Source: Massilia aurea
GTDB lineage: Bacteria > Pseudomonadota > Gammaproteobacteria > Burkholderiales > Burkholderiaceae_D
Length of the DNA: 64,000 nucleotides
Direction of reading: 5' to 3'
Assembly (NCBI RefSeq): GCF_024753205.1
Contig: NZ_JANUGZ010000008.1
Span: 46,250 to 110,249 of the forward strand
Within the stretch, counting starts at the first letter, position 1; the number at the start of each line of letters is the position of its first letter. The notes beneath the pieces were generated by a model, which was not told the DNA's origin, made no database searches, and worked only from the letters and a program-made list of their open reading frames with translations. Position numbers and translations under genes: made by a program. This document shows positions 1 to 9,079 of the stretch, piece by piece.

Positions 1-93
1 ATCGCTGAGGTTCAAAAGCTGGGCAACCGATAGGACGGAAAACACGATGCTGATAATTGGGCTGTCCCGCACCTGGGATCGAGTGTGGCGCGC

Positions 94-153
94 TAATAAA
101 GTCCGCCACAAACTAATAAAGTTCGCCACAAAACAATAAAGTCTGCCTCAACA
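94..153. repeat. Three 20-bp tandem direct repeats
   Basis: Three units with an exact 20-bp period begin at 94, 114 and 134. Each starts AATAAAGT and continues with a CGCCACA-like tail; the third unit is more divergent. Repeats of this kind occur as transposase-binding sites at ends of TniA/TnsB-type transposons, but no such transposase is in the window, so that role is only inferred. An IS1182 copy lies 60 bp to the right. Confidence 0.6.
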
Positions 154-215
154 ACCTGTCTACCAGCCCACCGGCGGCTTGTCCAGGTTGCAACAAGCTC
201 GTACACTGAGCCCCC

Positions 216-1931
216 AACGTCCGCTATCGGCCCAGGCTGTGTAAAAACGTAGCCTCGTGTAAACGGACGTGGCTCGGTAAACGTTAAGCCAGTATCTCAT
301 CAAGACAGATGCAAAATGAAGCGCTTTATTGAAGGCGAGGATCGTGGCCAAGGCACGCTGTTGCCTGAACTCTTGGACGACTACGTGGCCGAAGATAATC
401 CAGTGCGGGTGGTCGATGTATTCGTGGACGAACTTGACCTTGGCATCCTGGGCTTCACTCGGGTGCAACCAGCAAAGACGGGCCGGCCCGCTTACCATCC
501 CGCCGTTCTTCTTAAACTTTACATTTATGGCTACCTTAACCGCATCCAATCGAGCCGTCGGCTCGAGCGCGAAGCGCAGCGTAATGTCGAGCTGATGTGG
601 TTGACGCAACGCTTGGCGCCGGACTTCAAGACGATCGCGAACTTCCGTAAAGATAATGGCAAAGCGATCCGCAATGTGTGCCGGCAGTTTGTCGTTCTGT
701 GCCAGCAACTGGACCTGTTCTCGGACGCGGTTGTGGCGATCGACGGCAGCAAGTTCAAGCAGTCAACAGCAGCGATCGCAACTTTACTCAAGCAAAGCTC
801 AAGCGCCGGATGGAAGAAATCGAGGCCAATATCGGCCGCTATTTGGCGGAACTGGACACGGCTGACAGGCAGGAGCCGGCGGTAAAGCAAGCGCGCAGCG
901 CCCGACTGAACGAGAAGATCTCAGCGATGAAATTGCAGATGGCCGCGCTTAGAGAAATTGAAGCGAGGCTGGAGGAGACTGGCGAAACGCAGATCTCGCT
1001 GACCGATCCAGATGCTCGTTCCATGATGACGCGGGGCTCAGGCATCGTCGGCTACAACGTGCAAACCGCAGTCGACGCCAAGCACCATTTGATCGTCGAA
1101 CACGAGGTAACCAACATCGGCAACGACCGCGATCAGCTGTCGCGAATGGCAAAGAAGGCTCGCACCGCAATCGGGACAGAGTCGCTGACTGCAATTGCTG
1201 ATCGCGGCTACTTCAAGGGCGAGGAAATTTTGGCGTGCAAGCAAGCCGGGATTGCCGTGCTGGTGCCGGCTACCAGGACATCCAACGCCAAGGCCGACGG
1301 CAGATTCGACAAATCAGATTTCGTCTATGACCGGGAGAAGAACGAGTATCGTTGCCCGGCGGGTCAGGCACTGATCTGGCGTTTCGCCGGCGTTGAAAAA
1401 GGCATGACGCTCAACCGTTATTGGAGCTCGAATTGCAAGACCTGCCCGCTCAAGGACAGGTGCACGCCTAGCCAACAGCGCCGGGTGACGCGCTGGGAGC
1501 ACCAGGACGTGCTCGACGACATGCAGGAGCAGCTTGGACGGAGCCCAGATGCCATGCGGATCCGGCGTTGCTCAGTCGAGCATCCATTCGGGACCATCAA
1601 GTCCTGGATGGGGGCAACGCACTTCCTGACAAAAGGACTGGAACGCGTGAAGACCGAAATGAGCCTGCACGTGCTCGCCTATAACGTCAAACGGTTGATG
1701 TCGCTGCTTGGGGTCGCTGGCATGATGGAAGCGATTAGGGCGTATGCCTTTTTATTGGACCTGCAACGCGTATTTGGAGCGATTACCTTGCTGATCCGGT
1801 CAGTAACCTCAAAAACACGGCATTGCTCCCTGAGTTTCTTAAAGCGCCGTACCAAATGCATCGGCGGGTATAGTTCTCCTGCCAAGGCCTACTTCTAAGT
1901 TTTTACACAGCCTGGGCCAAAAGCGGTCATT
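216..1931 (+). mobile_element. IS1182-family insertion sequence
   Basis: The ends are set by inverted repeats: 229-252 on the left and 1895-1918 on the right match at 23 of 24 positions (core GGCCCAGGCTGTGTAAAAAC). Weaker matching continues outward to about 216 and 1931. The element carries one transposase gene, which is frameshifted. No clear target-site duplication was seen. Confidence 0.8.
316..1898 (+). pseudogene. IS1182-family transposase, frameshifted
   Basis: The first part (316-759) has the family's N-terminal region, including DFKTIANFRKDN and the DGSKFK stretch. The rest (from about 760, different frame) has the central coiled region, the GYNVQTAVD motif, ADRGYFKGEE, a Cys-rich segment (CPAG...CKTCPLKDRC) and the C-terminal RRCSVEHPFGTIK motif. 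The two halves join if one G is restored near 759-760, where the family reads KFKAVN. Together they give about 525 residues, near the usual length. The copy is probably inactive, unless the indel is a sequencing error. Confidence 0.85.
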
Positions 1932-1954
1932 CCCCTTTTCCCAACAGAATCGAT

Positions 1955-2356
1955 ATGAAGGAACTGATGAAGTTTTTCGTAAGTCTTTTCGTTTTCTGCT
2001 TGGCCGGAACAACCAATGCCGACACACAATGTGCTTTGAGTTCAAGTGCCAGTATCGAGTCTTGCGTTGCTGAAAATTTCAAACAGGCAGATCGGGAACT
2101 GAATGTCGTCTATCGTCAAACCATTGATCAGGTCGTGGGTTCGTACAAGGCAGCACCGGAACTACGTACTGAACTGCTTTCCAAGTTGAAGTCCGCTCAG
2201 ATTGCATGGATTAAGTTCCGTGATGCAAACTGCGCAGTTTTCGCGTTTGAGATAGAAGAGAGTAAGACCGCATACACGATGGCGCTTAACCAATGCAAAA
2301 CGACAATGACGAAGGATCGCATCGGGCAGCTTCTCAACGGGTTCCCGAACGTCTAA
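1955..2356 (+). CDS. LprI-like (DUF1311) periplasmic protein
   Basis: This is a 133-residue protein with an N-terminal signal peptide (MKELMKFFVSLFVFCLAGTTNA). The mature part has the DUF1311/lysozyme-inhibitor LprI pattern: Cys pairs, a central LNVVYRQ helix, and an IAWIKFRDANC segment followed by a C-terminal Cys. The family is periplasmic; members inhibit lysozyme in mycobacteria, but a role here is not shown. It begins 24 bp after the IS1182 right end, so the original upstream promoter may be lost. A preferred alternative start is Met at residue 5 (MKFFVS). Confidence 0.75.
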   Translation: MKELMKFFVSLFVFCLAGTTNADTQCALSSSASIESCVAENFKQADRELNVVYRQTIDQVVGSYKAAPELRTELLSKLKSAQIAWIKFRDANCAVFAFEIEESKTAYTMALNQCKTTMTKDRIGQLLNGFPNV

Positions 2357-2908
2357 GCTGGCTCAAGCGAACCATAAAAAGCATGTAGGCCTCCTGTTGC
2401 CGGAGCTAGCCGGGTCGTAGAGAGCAGATCTGCATTGTCTTCTTTGGGTCGAGACCGGCCTTTCAACTGGCCGACGTGGCTAGCCGGTAACCGCACGACA
2501 TGTGGCAACTTTGCTGCGCAAGCCGTGGCATTTTTGCTTCAACGGACGGTAGCGCTCCATAAACCTGTCGCATCAGGAGCGCCGGCGCTGCGGGCCACAA
2601 GCTCTCGGAAGCAACGTTGTTAGATCGCTATAGGCCCGGATCATGGAAGGGATTTTCAATCTGCGATCCCGATCTCATACTTTTACTTCCGAAAACTAGA
2701 AGTAAAACGGGCACTTTACTGCGGCATGAACTACATTTGTTAGACCGTGCCGGTTTCGGCTCGATAGCAGGCGCGATGTCTGGTGCTACGACGCCTGATG
2801 GCGCTCTGCGATAGCCAGGCGTTTTGAAGCGCGTCTTGATCACGCGGCCGTTAGTAGGGCGCAATCGCGGGGCGTAAGGAATGGAAGCTGCTTGCCGCGC
2901 GGCTCCTG
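2357..2908. other. Intergenic region with TTTACTTC inverted repeat
   Basis: No convincing gene is seen. A perfect 9-bp inverted repeat (TTTTACTTC at 2681-2689 and GAAGTAAAA at 2699-2707) lies downstream of gajB. Its core resembles repeats at 6805-6887 and 11976-12107 on the other side of the defence genes. Confidence 0.5.
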
Positions 2909-4921
2909 CTACAGGCGGACGACTTCCCACCTGCCCAGTGGCATACTGGCCTCCAGCTTCTTAAACCTCGCTTCGTGCACGGCGAAGCAGAGCAGGTGAG
3001 TAGGCCTTGAGAACCCTACATAGACCATTTTGGCTGACTGCACAACTAGGTTGTGCGGCTTGACGGACAGGGGGTCGCCTTGCAGCTGTTCCGCGAGACG
3101 TTCGGATTCGTAATTGCCGCCGCCGCCCCGTTCGTAAAACGACTCCATGTATAGCGTTGCCGCATGCGTTTCCCCCTTTACCCGGTGCACCGAGGCAATC
3201 TCTACTGTGACTCCGTCGTGCTTGAAAAAGTTGGCTGCTTCGCTGCCGGTTTTCATTGCTATTGCCGGCATGCCTTCGTTCCGGGTTGATATGAACGCGG
3301 AACTCCTGTCCACCTTACCGCCAAACTGCCGCAGGAACTCGGGCAGGGCGGCTTGGATCTTCCTCAGCACCGCTATGCCCTGTCCCCCCAAGACGTCGGC
3401 GCACCACTCGTACACCTGCGCTTGGTAAGTCGGCCAATAGTCGTGCTTGTCCTCCCGTAGGAATGTCAGCATCCTCGCTCTCGAGTACGGCATCCCCTCT
3501 GGATTGAAAAGGGCCTCCTCCCTCAGAATGCGCAGCAGGGCGTTGCAAATGCTGCTCTCGATCGACGACATGGTGCGGTCTTCCTTATCGTAGTATTCAA
3601 GGTGGCTCGCTAGATCAGAGTAGTCAGGCTTCTGCTGCTGTTCTTCCTTTGAAAAGCCCGGGTAGTAGTCGCAGAGCCGTACTTTTCCGTCCCCCTTCTG
3701 TGTTGCCCAAGCGATGGCTTTGTATTTGTTTTTCCGGCTGTCCGGAATCTCTCCGGAGTCGAGCAGCGTTCGGATGAGGGACGCGAACGTGGCGACTACC
3801 TGCTCCTTCGTCGTGTCGGAGTACACGATGAGTCTGGGCTTGACGGATACGGGAAGGCCGTTGGCTCGCATTTGTCTCCCGTCGATCTTCAGCGGGGAGA
3901 CCGCGAACGGGCTGACTATCCCCGCGACCATCGGACTCAGCCGGTAGCTCCCGTTGAGCTGTAGTACCGTCGCCCGGTCCTTCCAGAAAGCGTGCGCCGA
4001 GGCGTCCCTACCTTCGAAAATGGCTTGGTTCTTGTCGCCGATCCGCTGGTAGGTACTCCGTGAGCAAGGGTTTGCCATAAAGGCCTCTTCGAGCAGGTCA
4101 TGCTGGTGTTGTTCCATGTCCTGCATCTCGTCAACGAACACGTAAGTGAACCTTCTCTGGAGAAGCTCACCTGCGAGCGGATTCTTCCGTAGGGACAGGC
4201 TTGCGAGGAAGTACGCATCGTCGTAGCACAGGTATCCGGCCTTCAGTATCTGGGCCTTGAACGCGGACACCCAAGATCCCACGCGCGCCCTTTCGGCTTC
4301 ATTCCAGTCGGCGTAGTTCTGTGGCTTGGTGTTGCCCCGTGGCTTGCTAAAGTCGATGGCTTTGCCGCCATAGCCGTCCGTGAGGACGGCCTTACCGTTT
4401 TCCATACTCCATCTGATGGCTTTTTTCGATGCCATAAGGTAGCGCCTGGCGTTCCTGTTTTCCTCATCGGTGAAGTCCCTGATCTTGAAAGGCGGACACG
4501 AGAATCTCTGATCATAGATACCGTCCTCTATTCTAAGCGGTGCCTTATTGAAGCGGTTAGCGTAGTAAGGCACGGCGAGGAATTCGTTCACGAACGACTG
4601 GATTGTACCGACGAAGTTCGGGTACCTGAATAGGTTGGAGCAGCGGGAACCAATCTTATCCCTTATCTCGTCGATAGCGGCGTTGGTGTGGGAAATGACG
4701 AGGACGCCTGCACCGTCGGCGAAGGGAAGGTGGCGGTCAAGGATCAGCAGCTTCGCGAGTAGCGCTGTCGTCTTGCCGCTGCCGGGTACGGCCTGGAGGT
4801 CGATGGTGTCCAGGTTTCTGATGAATTCGCGGCGCTCGCTATCGAATGATTCACCGGCCGGAAGGAGGATGCTCTCGGCGTAGGCGATGTCCTCGTCCGT
4901 AACGCTAAACGCCGCAGGCAT
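2909..4921 (-). CDS. gajB: Gabija system UvrD-like helicase GajB
   Basis: This 670-residue protein has superfamily 1 helicase motifs in order. Motif I is AVPGSGKT (about residues 44-51) and Ia is VISHTNAAIDEI. The Walker B motif is VFVDEMQDME, motif III is GDKNQAIFEG, motif V is ASVHRVKGETH and motif VI is KMVYVGFSRPTHLL. It overlaps the end of gajA by 17 bp, the usual gajA-gajB arrangement. In Gabija, GajB works with the GajA nuclease to sense or process phage DNA and block infection. The protein is longer than the roughly 500-residue Bacillus GajB, with extra sequence in the 2A/2B-like region. Pairing with an OLD-type nuclease is the main basis for the call. Confidence 0.85.
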   Translation of the reverse strand: MPAAFSVTDEDIAYAESILLPAGESFDSERREFIRNLDTIDLQAVPGSGKTTALLAKLLILDRHLPFADGAGVLVISHTNAAIDEIRDKIGSRCSNLFRYPNFVGTIQSFVNEFLAVPYYANRFNKAPLRIEDGIYDQRFSCPPFKIRDFTDEENRNARRYLMASKKAIRWSMENGKAVLTDGYGGKAIDFSKPRGNTKPQNYADWNEAERARVGSWVSAFKAQILKAGYLCYDDAYFLASLSLRKNPLAGELLQRRFTYVFVDEMQDMEQHQHDLLEEAFMANPCSRSTYQRIGDKNQAIFEGRDASAHAFWKDRATVLQLNGSYRLSPMVAGIVSPFAVSPLKIDGRQMRANGLPVSVKPRLIVYSDTTKEQVVATFASLIRTLLDSGEIPDSRKNKYKAIAWATQKGDGKVRLCDYYPGFSKEEQQQKPDYSDLASHLEYYDKEDRTMSSIESSICNALLRILREEALFNPEGMPYSRARMLTFLREDKHDYWPTYQAQVYEWCADVLGGQGIAVLRKIQAALPEFLRQFGGKVDRSSAFISTRNEGMPAIAMKTGSEAANFFKHDGVTVEIASVHRVKGETHAATLYMESFYERGGGGNYESERLAEQLQGDPLSVKPHNLVVQSAKMVYVGFSRPTHLLCFAVHEARFKKLEASMPLGRWEVVRL

Positions 4922-6692
4922 ATTTAATTGCGTTCACGAGGTATTCGACGTGCTTGTCGCCCGCGACCTTCAACCTATCAATTTCGCCCTTCGCTATCGC
5001 TTGAGCCAGCCGGCTCGCGATTTCGGTCTTCTTCAGCGACTGGCTCTCCAGTTTTTTGGTGAGGGTCGCGTCGAAGTCGGTCCACTCGGTGCCGCTGTGA
5101 ACGGCTTTCGCTATCTCTTGAAATTTCGGTCCGAACGCGGCGGATTTCGATAGGCAGTATTCCAGAGTCCACTGCGGCGCAATAAAGGACTTAACACACT
5201 GGCCGTCGTACTTGACTCTTTTGGCGGCGATGGCAGCCGCGAGCATCGCTTTGTCTCCCTTAATCGCGCCGTCCTCGTTGTCCGGAGAAACGTCCGAATC
5301 CGTAATTACTGCCACCGGCTTGGGGAAATCGGGCTTGGCCTTGCGCTTGAAGATATTGGCGTACCGGATGAAGGCAAGACTGTTAACGTTGATAACAGCG
5401 ATTCCCTTCTGGGTCAGGTTATATCCAAGGAACTTGGCGAATTCAGGCACGAGCAGCTCTTCCGACCATCCCTCAACCAGGATCACTCCTTTCGAGAAAA
5501 ACAGGTTAGCTTTCGTGACGTCGAGGAACCGTTGGAGGAACACGTAGTCGTCGGTTGCTAGCTCTGTGTGCGCGGGGCCCATCGGGAATGCTTTGCCTTC
5601 GCTGCATATAACCAGATCCTTCAGTTCTACTTTCGATCCGATATTCGGGCTGTGCGTAGTCAGAATGAGCTGTACATTTGCCTGCTTCTGGAGCATTTCG
5701 ACGGCCTGCATCTGGACCTGAGGATGCAGATGCGCCTCCAGTTCTTCCACCAACCCCAGGCGTATCCCGGTCCATCCGCTCTTGTTTAGGTGAAGTAACT
5801 CGGACGCCATGAAAAGGCGGTTGAGCGTGCCCAGCCCGGGCTTCGTTTCGCCAGAGATCGAAAGCTCCAGTTTCTCTAGAAGGTTCCTGAGCTGGCCGCG
5901 CTCCGTGACCGCAAGCCCGGTTTTCTTGCCCGGTTCGTAGAGTGCCGCGATATAGCCATCAATGTCGTCTTTCAGAGACTTGCCGAGCTGGTCCGGAATC
6001 GTTGCCCCCGCATGGTCCTTTCCGTCGAAATAGCCTTCGATCGAGCCGTTAAAGCCCGCGAGCTGCTTCATCAGCACGTGGCCGATACCCTTGTTCTTGA
6101 ACGCTTCGTGCCCGACGAGAATCTGCGAGAGCCTGGAGTTCTTCCTGGCCACCAGTTCGTCTTCCGCGTCGCGCAGCGGCTTCAGGTATGTAACCTTGAG
6201 GTACTCCTTGGCTTCAGGGCTGAGCGCCTTGCCTTCGGCGTCTGCGCCAGCGCGTACCTCGTATGGCAGGACATGACCGGTAAGCGGGTTCTTCTTCGCG
6301 TCGAGGATAAGGCGGAGATAGGGCAGGGGCGCCGACACGCCACGCTCCCAGCAGAGGAACTCGGTGAAGTTCTTCGCTTCCGGCGGTCCGAGGCCGGACA
6401 GTATTACCTCGATCCTCATCCTGCACTGCGTGTGGTGGAAGTCATCCTCGCCGACGCGGGCCCAGTCGTAGCTGTGCGTCTTGAGAACGAGGCGGATGGC
6501 GTCGATGATGGCAGACTTGCCCGAGTCGTTTTCGCCGATCAGTACATTGAGGCCTTCGTTCAGGCAAAGGTCGAGGTGCGGCGTCCCCACCGCAAACGCT
6601 GCGCGCGTCCCGAACTTGCGGAAGTTCCACAGCTTGATATTAGAAAGGTGCATGTTGAAAATTTCCGTAAGGACTCTATTTTCATCAGGCAT
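4905..6692 (-). CDS. gajA: Gabija system OLD-family nuclease GajA
   Basis: The 595-residue protein has an N-terminal ABC-type ATPase with Walker A GENDSGKS (residues 53-60). This continues with a Walker B-like VEELEAHLHPQ and an H-loop LILTTHSPN. A C-terminal TOPRIM nuclease follows, with VILVEGWSEELLV (catalytic Glu) and VITDSDVSPDNED (Asp cluster). This order defines the OLD family, and the overlapping UvrD-like gene downstream marks it as GajA. Met14 (MHLSNIKLWNF) is a plausible alternative start that fits the family N-terminus. The protein is expected to assemble with GajB as a cytoplasmic DNA-cleaving antiphage complex. Confidence 0.87.
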   Translation of the reverse strand: MPDENRVLTEIFNMHLSNIKLWNFRKFGTRAAFAVGTPHLDLCLNEGLNVLIGENDSGKSAIIDAIRLVLKTHSYDWARVGEDDFHHTQCRMRIEVILSGLGPPEAKNFTEFLCWERGVSAPLPYLRLILDAKKNPLTGHVLPYEVRAGADAEGKALSPEAKEYLKVTYLKPLRDAEDELVARKNSRLSQILVGHEAFKNKGIGHVLMKQLAGFNGSIEGYFDGKDHAGATIPDQLGKSLKDDIDGYIAALYEPGKKTGLAVTERGQLRNLLEKLELSISGETKPGLGTLNRLFMASELLHLNKSGWTGIRLGLVEELEAHLHPQVQMQAVEMLQKQANVQLILTTHSPNIGSKVELKDLVICSEGKAFPMGPAHTELATDDYVFLQRFLDVTKANLFFSKGVILVEGWSEELLVPEFAKFLGYNLTQKGIAVINVNSLAFIRYANIFKRKAKPDFPKPVAVITDSDVSPDNEDGAIKGDKAMLAAAIAAKRVKYDGQCVKSFIAPQWTLEYCLSKSAAFGPKFQEIAKAVHSGTEWTDFDATLTKKLESQSLKKTEIASRLAQAIAKGEIDRLKVAGDKHVEYLVNAIKYACGV

Positions 6693-6804
6693 TGTATGCG
6701 AAATAAGCTAGACGCAGGCTAGGCCAGTGGCCTCACCGCTCCGTTCGCGCCTTTTAGCTAATGGTCGCTTGCTCTAAGCGAGTGATGTCCTCAGCGTCCA
6801 TGCA

Positions 6805-6887
6805 CTTGGAAGTGAATTTGTTAGATATCTGCCGAGTAGGATATCTAACAACTTTACTTCCAAAAAAGTACCAAATTTACTTCCAAG
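6805..6887. repeat. Nested inverted repeats upstream of gajA
   Basis: The outer arms CTTGGAAGTGAA (6805-6816) and TTTACTTCCAAG (6876-6887) pair at 11 of 12 positions. Inside is a perfect 12-bp inverted repeat, TTGTTAGATATC (6818-6829) and GATATCTAACAA (6840-6851). A further TTTACTTCC sits at 6853-6861. It could be the gajA operator, an integrase or transposase binding array, or both. The rest of 6693-7114 holds no convincing gene. Confidence 0.6.
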
Positions 6888-7114
6888 GGCTCCACACCCA
6901 AGAAAGCTCCAAATTACAGATCGAAACTCCAAGGGTTACGGTTCTGCCCTTCAATGATAATTGGTATTATCATCGAAGCGCATTTTGACAATTTTATACA
7001 ATTCGGTGTACCTGGCTGTTCCTGCGTTGGAGCGTCACCAATCGGAAGGGCGCTTGGCCGGCGGCGATGGGGAGAGGGGGCTGCACTTCAACGGCCCCCC
7101 CGAGCCCAGCCGGG

Positions 7115-7660
7115 CTACTTTGGTCGCACAAACGCAGAGGCTAACCCCGCAATTGAGCCAATAGCGAGCAGGATTTTTTCGGCGAGGTTCGGCTGCCCAA
7201 TGAGGGCGCATGTCAGAACAGTTGCTAGTGTGAGTGTTAAGACAAACGCTAACACAAGCAAGGCGTGGCTATGGGCACGCTCAGGTTCTGGTTTTGATGA
7301 GGGCAGGCGGCGCCGAGCGGCGCGAGTGCGGGGAGATTTGAGGCGGGATCGTGGTCTACGTCGGGGCCCATCGCCGTCGCCATCACCATCACCATCACCA
7401 TCATCGTCGCCTCCAGAATTGCCTGGCGCTGCACCATCAGCTCCGGCCGACGTTATCGAACCACAGTCGCCGTTTCCAGAATCCGCCTGTACGCTTCCAC
7501 CCGACGATGCAGCCACAGATTTGCCACCTGCAACCGACATAAACGTCTTCGTCATCGCAGTCGAAAGCTTGCTGGGATCGAAAGGAACAACCGCGCCGTT
7601 TCGTCGAATGATTCGATAGTCGCCCCGTGCGGCGACCGAATGAGCAAGGGAATGGGTCAT
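7115..7660 (-). CDS. Membrane protein with NrdA N-terminal fragment
   Basis: From Met at 7660 (RBS-like AGGACA) the first 45 residues resemble the start of class Ia ribonucleotide reductase NrdA, including YRIIRRNGAVVPFDPSKL of the ATP-cone. The similarity stops well short of a complete ATP-cone. Then come a low-complexity Gly-Asp repeat, an Arg-rich stretch and two likely membrane helices (LLVLAFVLTLTLATVLTCAL and a C-terminal one). It may be a captured 5' end of nrdA fused to unrelated sequence. Function is unknown; it is not a reductase. Confidence 0.5.
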   Translation of the reverse strand: MTHSLAHSVAARGDYRIIRRNGAVVPFDPSKLSTAMTKTFMSVAGGKSVAASSGGSVQADSGNGDCGSITSAGADGAAPGNSGGDDDGDGDGDGDGDGPRRRPRSRLKSPRTRAARRRLPSSKPEPERAHSHALLVLAFVLTLTLATVLTCALIGQPNLAEKILLAIGSIAGLASAFVRPK

Positions 7661-7819
7661 AAGATGTCCTAAAAAATTTAACCGGGTGATCCTGCAGCAG
7701 AATTGTAGCCCCAAATCGACGCAATTTTGGATTTAGGAGCAACTGATCGGCAGACTTGCCATCCGACGTCTGCCGCTTCCGTGGACAAAACAGACGCCAG
7801 TCTCCTGACCGCAAGTTTC

Positions 7820-9079
7820 TTACGTTTCGCTGGCCGGCCCCATGTGTTCGCGCTCGTAGGCACGGATCGCGTCGAGCGCTTTCTGCTTGGTGTAGACCAT
7901 CGTCGTGTCCATGCTGGTATGACCGAGCAGATCAGCGACCTCGCGCATCGACTGGCCCTGCAACAAGGCAGACTTGGCGAAGGTGTGGCGCAGCCAATGC
8001 GGCGAGGCCTTGCGAAGATCGTCGGCGAGTCGTTTGGTCTCAGAGTCGGCGTCGAGCATCGCGGCCGTGGTTGCCAGTCTCGCTTTCACGCGCGCAAACA
8101 GGTGCTGCCTCGTCGTCAGTTCCTTCCAGGCGCCGAAATAGCGCCGGTCGTTGGCGCTGCGCACCGGCTTGCCGGCGATCAGGACGGCCCGCGTGTAAGG
8201 AGAAAGCAGCAGGGCGCCTTTTTCCGATAGCGTCGGCTGCGGCGACAGGCCAAACTCCATACGGTACCCCTCGAGCATTTTAAGAAGGGTATCCGTGACC
8301 GGCACCCAGCGCTCTTTTCCACCTTTAGCAACCGATGCAGTGACATGAAAAATCCAGTAGCGTCGCTTCGTCTGAGGATCCGAGAGCTGCTCGAAAGCGT
8401 TCATGGACGACCCGACGATCTCGCTCGCGCGCAGGCCCAGTTCGCGCAAGGCCACGAGAATGAACCGATCGCGCAAGTTAATTTGGCGTGCGGCCGGCGT
8501 GTCGCATCGCTCGCGCTCCATCGTCGCCAGCACCAGGGCGTGGACGTCGACGTCGATCGCGCGATGCGCGTTGATCGTGCGCCGCGTGCCGGCACCCTCG
8601 AGCGCCATGGGATTGAGGCGAATATACCCGCTTGTGTGCCACGCCCTGAACATCGCGTGCACGAAGCGCTCGATGTCGGCGCGGCTTCCATCCGACGGCT
8701 GGATCCTGAATGGTGTATGGCCTGGCTCGCCCTGTTTCGCGTAACGTCCCGGCCGTCCTTTGCCCGCGTCAATGCGAGCGCATAACGCCTCGAATGGCAG
8801 TTCTTCGAGAAATTCTTTAAAGGCTTCGACATCCTGCAGGTTCCAGCGCGACGGCGTGACGCGGCGCACGTTCTCGCAATACCAGCGCAATTTCGCCAGG
8901 TGAAACGCATACGTTTTGACGGTCTCTTCGGATCCATTCTTGCTCTTGCGAGCGACCGAGCGCAACCAAACAGCGGCTGCGTCCCAGTCATCCTCGACTG
9001 GTCCCAGACCGTGATCGGGCTGCGGCACCGGTACCATCAGGTCGATCGCTGCCAGCGGGGCAATCATGATGTCGTTCAC
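7820..9079 (-). CDS. Tyrosine recombinase/integrase
   Basis: The 419-residue protein has an N-terminal core-binding region and a C-terminal catalytic domain. The catalytic set is complete: Arg in LRELGLRASEIVG, Lys in VAKGGKERWVP, the HWLRHTFA box, LGHTSMDTT and the nucleophile Tyr in TMVYTKQKALD. Its start overlaps the upstream coiled-coil gene by 4 bp (ATGA), the last step of a five-gene operon. It probably moves the element that carries it; nearby inverted repeats at 11976-12107 and 6805-6887 are candidate sites. Confidence 0.9.
   Translation of the reverse strand: MNDIMIAPLAAIDLMVPVPQPDHGLGPVEDDWDAAAVWLRSVARKSKNGSEETVKTYAFHLAKLRWYCENVRRVTPSRWNLQDVEAFKEFLEELPFEALCARIDAGKGRPGRYAKQGEPGHTPFRIQPSDGSRADIERFVHAMFRAWHTSGYIRLNPMALEGAGTRRTINAHRAIDVDVHALVLATMERERCDTPAARQINLRDRFILVALRELGLRASEIVGSSMNAFEQLSDPQTKRRYWIFHVTASVAKGGKERWVPVTDTLLKMLEGYRMEFGLSPQPTLSEKGALLLSPYTRAVLIAGKPVRSANDRRYFGAWKELTTRQHLFARVKARLATTAAMLDADSETKRLADDLRKASPHWLRHTFAKSALLQGQSMREVADLLGHTSMDTTMVYTKQKALDAIRAYEREHMGPASET

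Noticed and set aside
160..708. 182-codon minus-strand open frame at the left end
   Set aside because: It is antisense to the IS1182 transposase and lacks an RBS or recognisable product.
6012..6722. 236-codon plus-strand frame opposite gajA
   Set aside because: Shadow of the GajA coding sequence; GajA motifs on the minus strand are unambiguous.
7380..7406. Repeated CATCAC units encoding poly-His on the plus strand
   Set aside because: It is a six-base microsatellite that gives a Gly-Asp run in the supported minus-strand frame; no CRISPR or tag is implied.
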